This document shows, piece by piece, positions 60,999 to 64,000 of a stretch of 64,000 nucleotides of DNA (position 1 is its first letter; each line of letters begins with the position of its first letter). The notes under the pieces are model-generated. The model searched no databases. It was not told the origin of the DNA and worked only from the letters and a program-made list of their open reading frames with translations. This DNA is from Anaeramoeba flamelloides. Its lineage: Eukaryota > Metamonada > Anaeramoebidae. The stretch covers positions 4,960,001-5,024,000 of the forward strand of contig JANTQA010000057.1 in the NCBI GenBank assembly GCA_027625915.1, written 5' to 3'. The translations under genes and the position numbers were made by a program.

Positions 60999-62518
60999 CT
61001 AATGAAAGTGATGTCAATAATAAAGAAAGGAATAGCAATAGCAGCCAAATTAATACAATTGAAGAATTGCTTGAAAATGATCTCTGTATCGAATATTTTA
61101 AAGAATTTTTATCGCAGCAATTAAATCAAGAAAGATTTTTGTTTTTAATTGAAATTGATTTATTTTTGAAAACTCAATTAAAAGATAAGCACACCGAATT
61201 GGCAAACAATATTTATAACAAATATTTAAAAGAAAATTCATTGTTTGAAATTAAACTCAAAGAAGAAATCAAAGATGAAATTTTAAAGCAAATCAAAGAA
61301 AAAGAAATTGACCTTCATATTTTTAAAAAGGCTAAAAAAATATTAAAAAATGAATTAAAAGAGCAATTTGGCCAATTTAAAAAATGTCAATTATTTCAGC
61401 AATATCTGAATGAGGACAAGAATGGCAATAATGGCAATAACGGCAATAACGGCGATGATCGTAATAAGGGCAGCGATAATAACCACGATATTCAATCAAT
61501 AAGAATAGTTGCAAAGCAAATCGACACTTCGGCTTTAAATACCACATATAATTATCAGGGCGAAACCAGGAACCCTTTACTAATCGCAGAGAAATTAATG
61601 GAAACTTTAATTGATATGCTAAATGCAATCTACTCTGTATCTTCAGAGCAAATCAATTGCGAATTATTTTATCAATTGATTTCGTTTAGAAGGTTCATTG
61701 TAGCCACCGCAGAATTGCAAAGCATTGATCTCCAGATATTAGAAAAATTTTCAAACGGTGAAAAAATTGCCTTTTGGTTAAATATTTATAATATTTTGGC
61801 CTTACATAGCGCAATTGAAAATAATGTTCCAACCGATCAACTTTCTTCAAAAAAATTTTTACGAAATAACAAATATAAAATTGGTGACAGTTATTTATTT
61901 TCTTTATCTGAAATTAAATACCAAATTTTATTTGGTAAAATTTTTAATAAAAAATATAAAAAAAAAATTAAAATTAAATCAACTAATCATAACACCATTG
62001 ATGACAATGACGATAAAATTGGGGATGATGTTGTTGATGAAAATGATGATAACAATGATGACGATGATAATTTAAATAACAACAACAACAACAATAATAA
62101 TAATAATAATAATTATAAATTTTTAAATAAAAAAGATCTCTGTGCCAAATTATTAATTGATGATATTGACGAACGAATTTTATTTGCTTTGGTTTCTTTA
62201 AATTCACAATCTTCTACAATCAGAACTTATTATTCAAAAACCTATGATAAGCAATTAGAATTTACAGCCAAAATGTTTCTTTCAAAATATCTGAAAATTG
62301 ACCGACAAAAAAAGATTATGTACCTTCCAAGAGTCATTTATGAATTCACCAATTTATTTGGCTCAGATACAAACAAGATTATTAAATATGTTTTTAAAAA
62401 AATTTCAAATAATGATGAAGAAAAATTGTTAAATGATTACTCTAATTATAATATTAAATTTTCTAAATACCAATTCTTCCCTATTTTGGAATTTGATTCA
62501 CAATATACAGTTATTTAA
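58853..62518 (+). CDS. Large RGS-DUF547 domain protein (1,221 aa)
   Basis: I start at ATG 58853 (MTNKEATKPEKGD). Order: K/E-rich low complexity (1-110), basic segment, Ser/Thr-rich stretch (about 223-309), KQKQ repeats (310-329), coiled coil (about 333-596), acidic linker, Thr run (about 696-716), RGS domain (about 735-850: IEELLENDLCIEYFKEFL, QERFLFLIEIDLFL, KCQLFQQYL), Gly-Asn repeats, then DUF547 (about 883-1190: GEKIAFWLNIYNILALHSAI and DERILFALVSL). RGS domains speed GTP hydrolysis on G-alpha subunits; DUF547 has no settled function but shares a papain/transglutaminase-like look. An Asp/Asn-rich insert (about 1049-1088) breaks the DUF547 domain, and the usual Ile-His-Phe-Ala-Leu position reads Ile-Leu-Phe-Ala-Leu. 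The combination suggests a signalling regulator. The stop is TAA at 62516. Confidence 0.92.
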
Positions 62519-64000
62519 GAATGATCAGAATGACACTTTTGTTATTTGAATTTATAAATATTTTTTTATTTTGAATATTATTAGAGATATATATTAATAT
62601 ATGTATTATTATTTTTTTTTTTTTTAATTTCTTTTGTGGAAATAAAGTTCTGTTTATTAAAATCATTTTTATTTTGCTTTTCATTACAAGATTTTTGACA
62701 ATAAATGCTTTTTCAAAAAATTAATTTTTAAAATCCATTTCATCTCATGTGGCCCAGAAAAAAAATGACTAATTCTCTATTTTATTTAAGAATCAATCAA
62801 TATAGGATTGTTTAGAAATAAGAGAAATAATAAACTTCGGATTCGGGTTAAGATTCATGAAAGAAATACATAAAAAAATCATTTATTTTCAAAAAAAAAA
62901 AAATATTAAAAAAATTTTTGGCCATTCATTGTCAATTTTTCTTGCAAAATTTTCCAATTTCTTTGGAAAATAAAAAATGTGACAATTAGAATTATTAATT
63001 GTAAATGTATGAATTTTAATAGAAAATACAATACCTCACTTTTCTTAATGTGAATTTTGAGTTTCAAACATCTTTTTTTCAAATTTAATTTTTTTATAAA
63101 AAAAAGAAAAAGAAATGAAAAAAAATAAAAAAAAATAAAAAAAAAGAGGATAAATAAAAATACTTAAATCAAAAAACAAAAAATTAAAGAATAAAAAAAT
63201 GAAAAAAAAAAACATTTACTAAATGAAAAAATTAGAAAAAATAATTTTGAATTAATAATTGAAATTTAATTTTGAGAAGAATAATGAATTAAACTAGTAG
63301 AATATGTTCTATTTCTTCAATAAAACTGGGCGATTTAGACTAAAAAAGAGTTAATTGTGTTTTTCTTCAATTTCAAATTTTTTGAAATTTTATATAAAGC
63401 TCAATAGAAATTATATTTTGTTTACAATAAAGATTGAAATTAACATTAATTAATTTTAAGTAATCATATTTAAATGGTTCTTTTGAAATTCTATTATAAG
63501 AAAAAAAAATAAATTATTTGTCATTTAAATTATTTTTCTGCAGAAACAAAAAATTTTTTAACATTTTCTAAAAGGAAAAAAAAACTCCTTATTTTCCCCA
63601 ATATAAATATATTCATGAATTATTTGTGTTTTTTTTTTGTATTTATTATAGAACGAAATAAATTTCTAAAAGATTATAAATCTTATTTTTACTATTTATG
63701 TTTGATTGTCAATCCAGAAGATGGACTTGAAAAATAAGAAGTTAAAGCAACAGCCATCTCATTTTTTTAAAAGGGGGTGATTGAGTCTTTTATTAAATAT
63801 ATAGTGTTCATAAATCAGACATAAATATATAATATAAAGAATTATCAGAATTATGAATGTACTGGGAAATGGATAACAGGTATTTTAATTATTTTATTAT
63901 TAATTTTATATAATAATTTTTTTTACTTTTTTTTTCTGATTATTTTATTCTTTTTATATTTTTTTTAACATAAAAAATAATTTTCTTGCTTTAACGAAGT
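62519..64000 (-). repeat. Dispersed repeat R2 (copy 4, reversed, 62885-63345), then AT-rich end
   Basis: On the reverse strand, 63345-62885 matches 2184-2600 (shared TTATTGAAgAAATAGAACAT and 'attcattattcttctcaaaa'). The remainder to 64000 is AT-rich and without a gene. Confidence 0.6.

Noticed and set aside
1-64000. tRNA or rRNA genes
   Set aside because: No B-box-like GTTCGAATC within a cloverleaf-sized context and no rRNA-like GC-rich block was found by eye; a covariance-model scan would settle this.
1-64000. LTR retroelements, Polinton-like elements or a CRISPR array
   Set aside because: No reverse transcriptase, integrase, capsid or protease motifs, no long terminal direct repeats, and no regularly spaced repeats were seen.

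Overview
This window looks like nuclear DNA of an anaerobic microbial eukaryote. It is very AT-rich, and most of the DNA between genes is poly-A/T, simple repeats and short inverted-repeat elements. Genes lie singly on both strands. Several are split by spliceosomal-type introns: the four junction pairs I could place all begin GTA and end TAG. The standard code fits. An [FeFe]-hydrogenase with eukaryote-type add-on domains, a kinesin-5 and an RGS protein point to a hydrogen-producing protist, for example the Anaeramoeba/metamonad kind or an anaerobic amoebozoan. That placement is inference, not a database result.

Layout. 1-5.1 kb: old dispersed repeats and, on the minus strand, two small exons of an unidentified gene (853-1794). 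5.1-8.5 kb: the most striking gene, WD40 repeats fused to an [FeFe]-hydrogenase with a C-terminal flavodoxin domain, in at least two exons. 8.5-12.4 kb: two inward-facing copies of a 0.53-kb Tc1/mariner-like MITE. 12.4-13.5 kb and 17.9-18.9 kb: two related coiled-coil genes (minus), separated by an old repeat that has a 0.9-kb TTAA-flanked element inserted in it. 21.8-25.2 kb: kinesin-5 (minus, two exons). 25.2-29.6 kb: foldback elements. 29.6-31.4 kb: a coiled-coil gene. 34.3-36.1 kb: an ankyrin-like gene with a small reading frame directly behind it. 40.4-41.7 kb: an ACC-synthase-like aminotransferase. 43.0-50.6 kb: a basic coiled-coil gene whose two exons may be joined across a 6.4-kb intron. 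50.6-58.8 kb: gene-poor, with a G-rich foldback element and other inverted repeats. 58.9-62.5 kb: a 1,221-residue protein with low-complexity N-terminus, coiled coil, RGS and DUF547 domains. 62.5-64 kb: a dispersed repeat.

The genes do not form an operon or an obvious pathway. They suggest hydrogen metabolism tied to a protein-interaction scaffold (WD40-hydrogenase-flavodoxin), microtubule function (kinesin-5), G-protein signalling (RGS-DUF547), PLP-dependent amino-acid chemistry, and several lineage-specific coiled-coil proteins. I saw no tRNA, rRNA, CRISPR array, LTR element or virus-like element.
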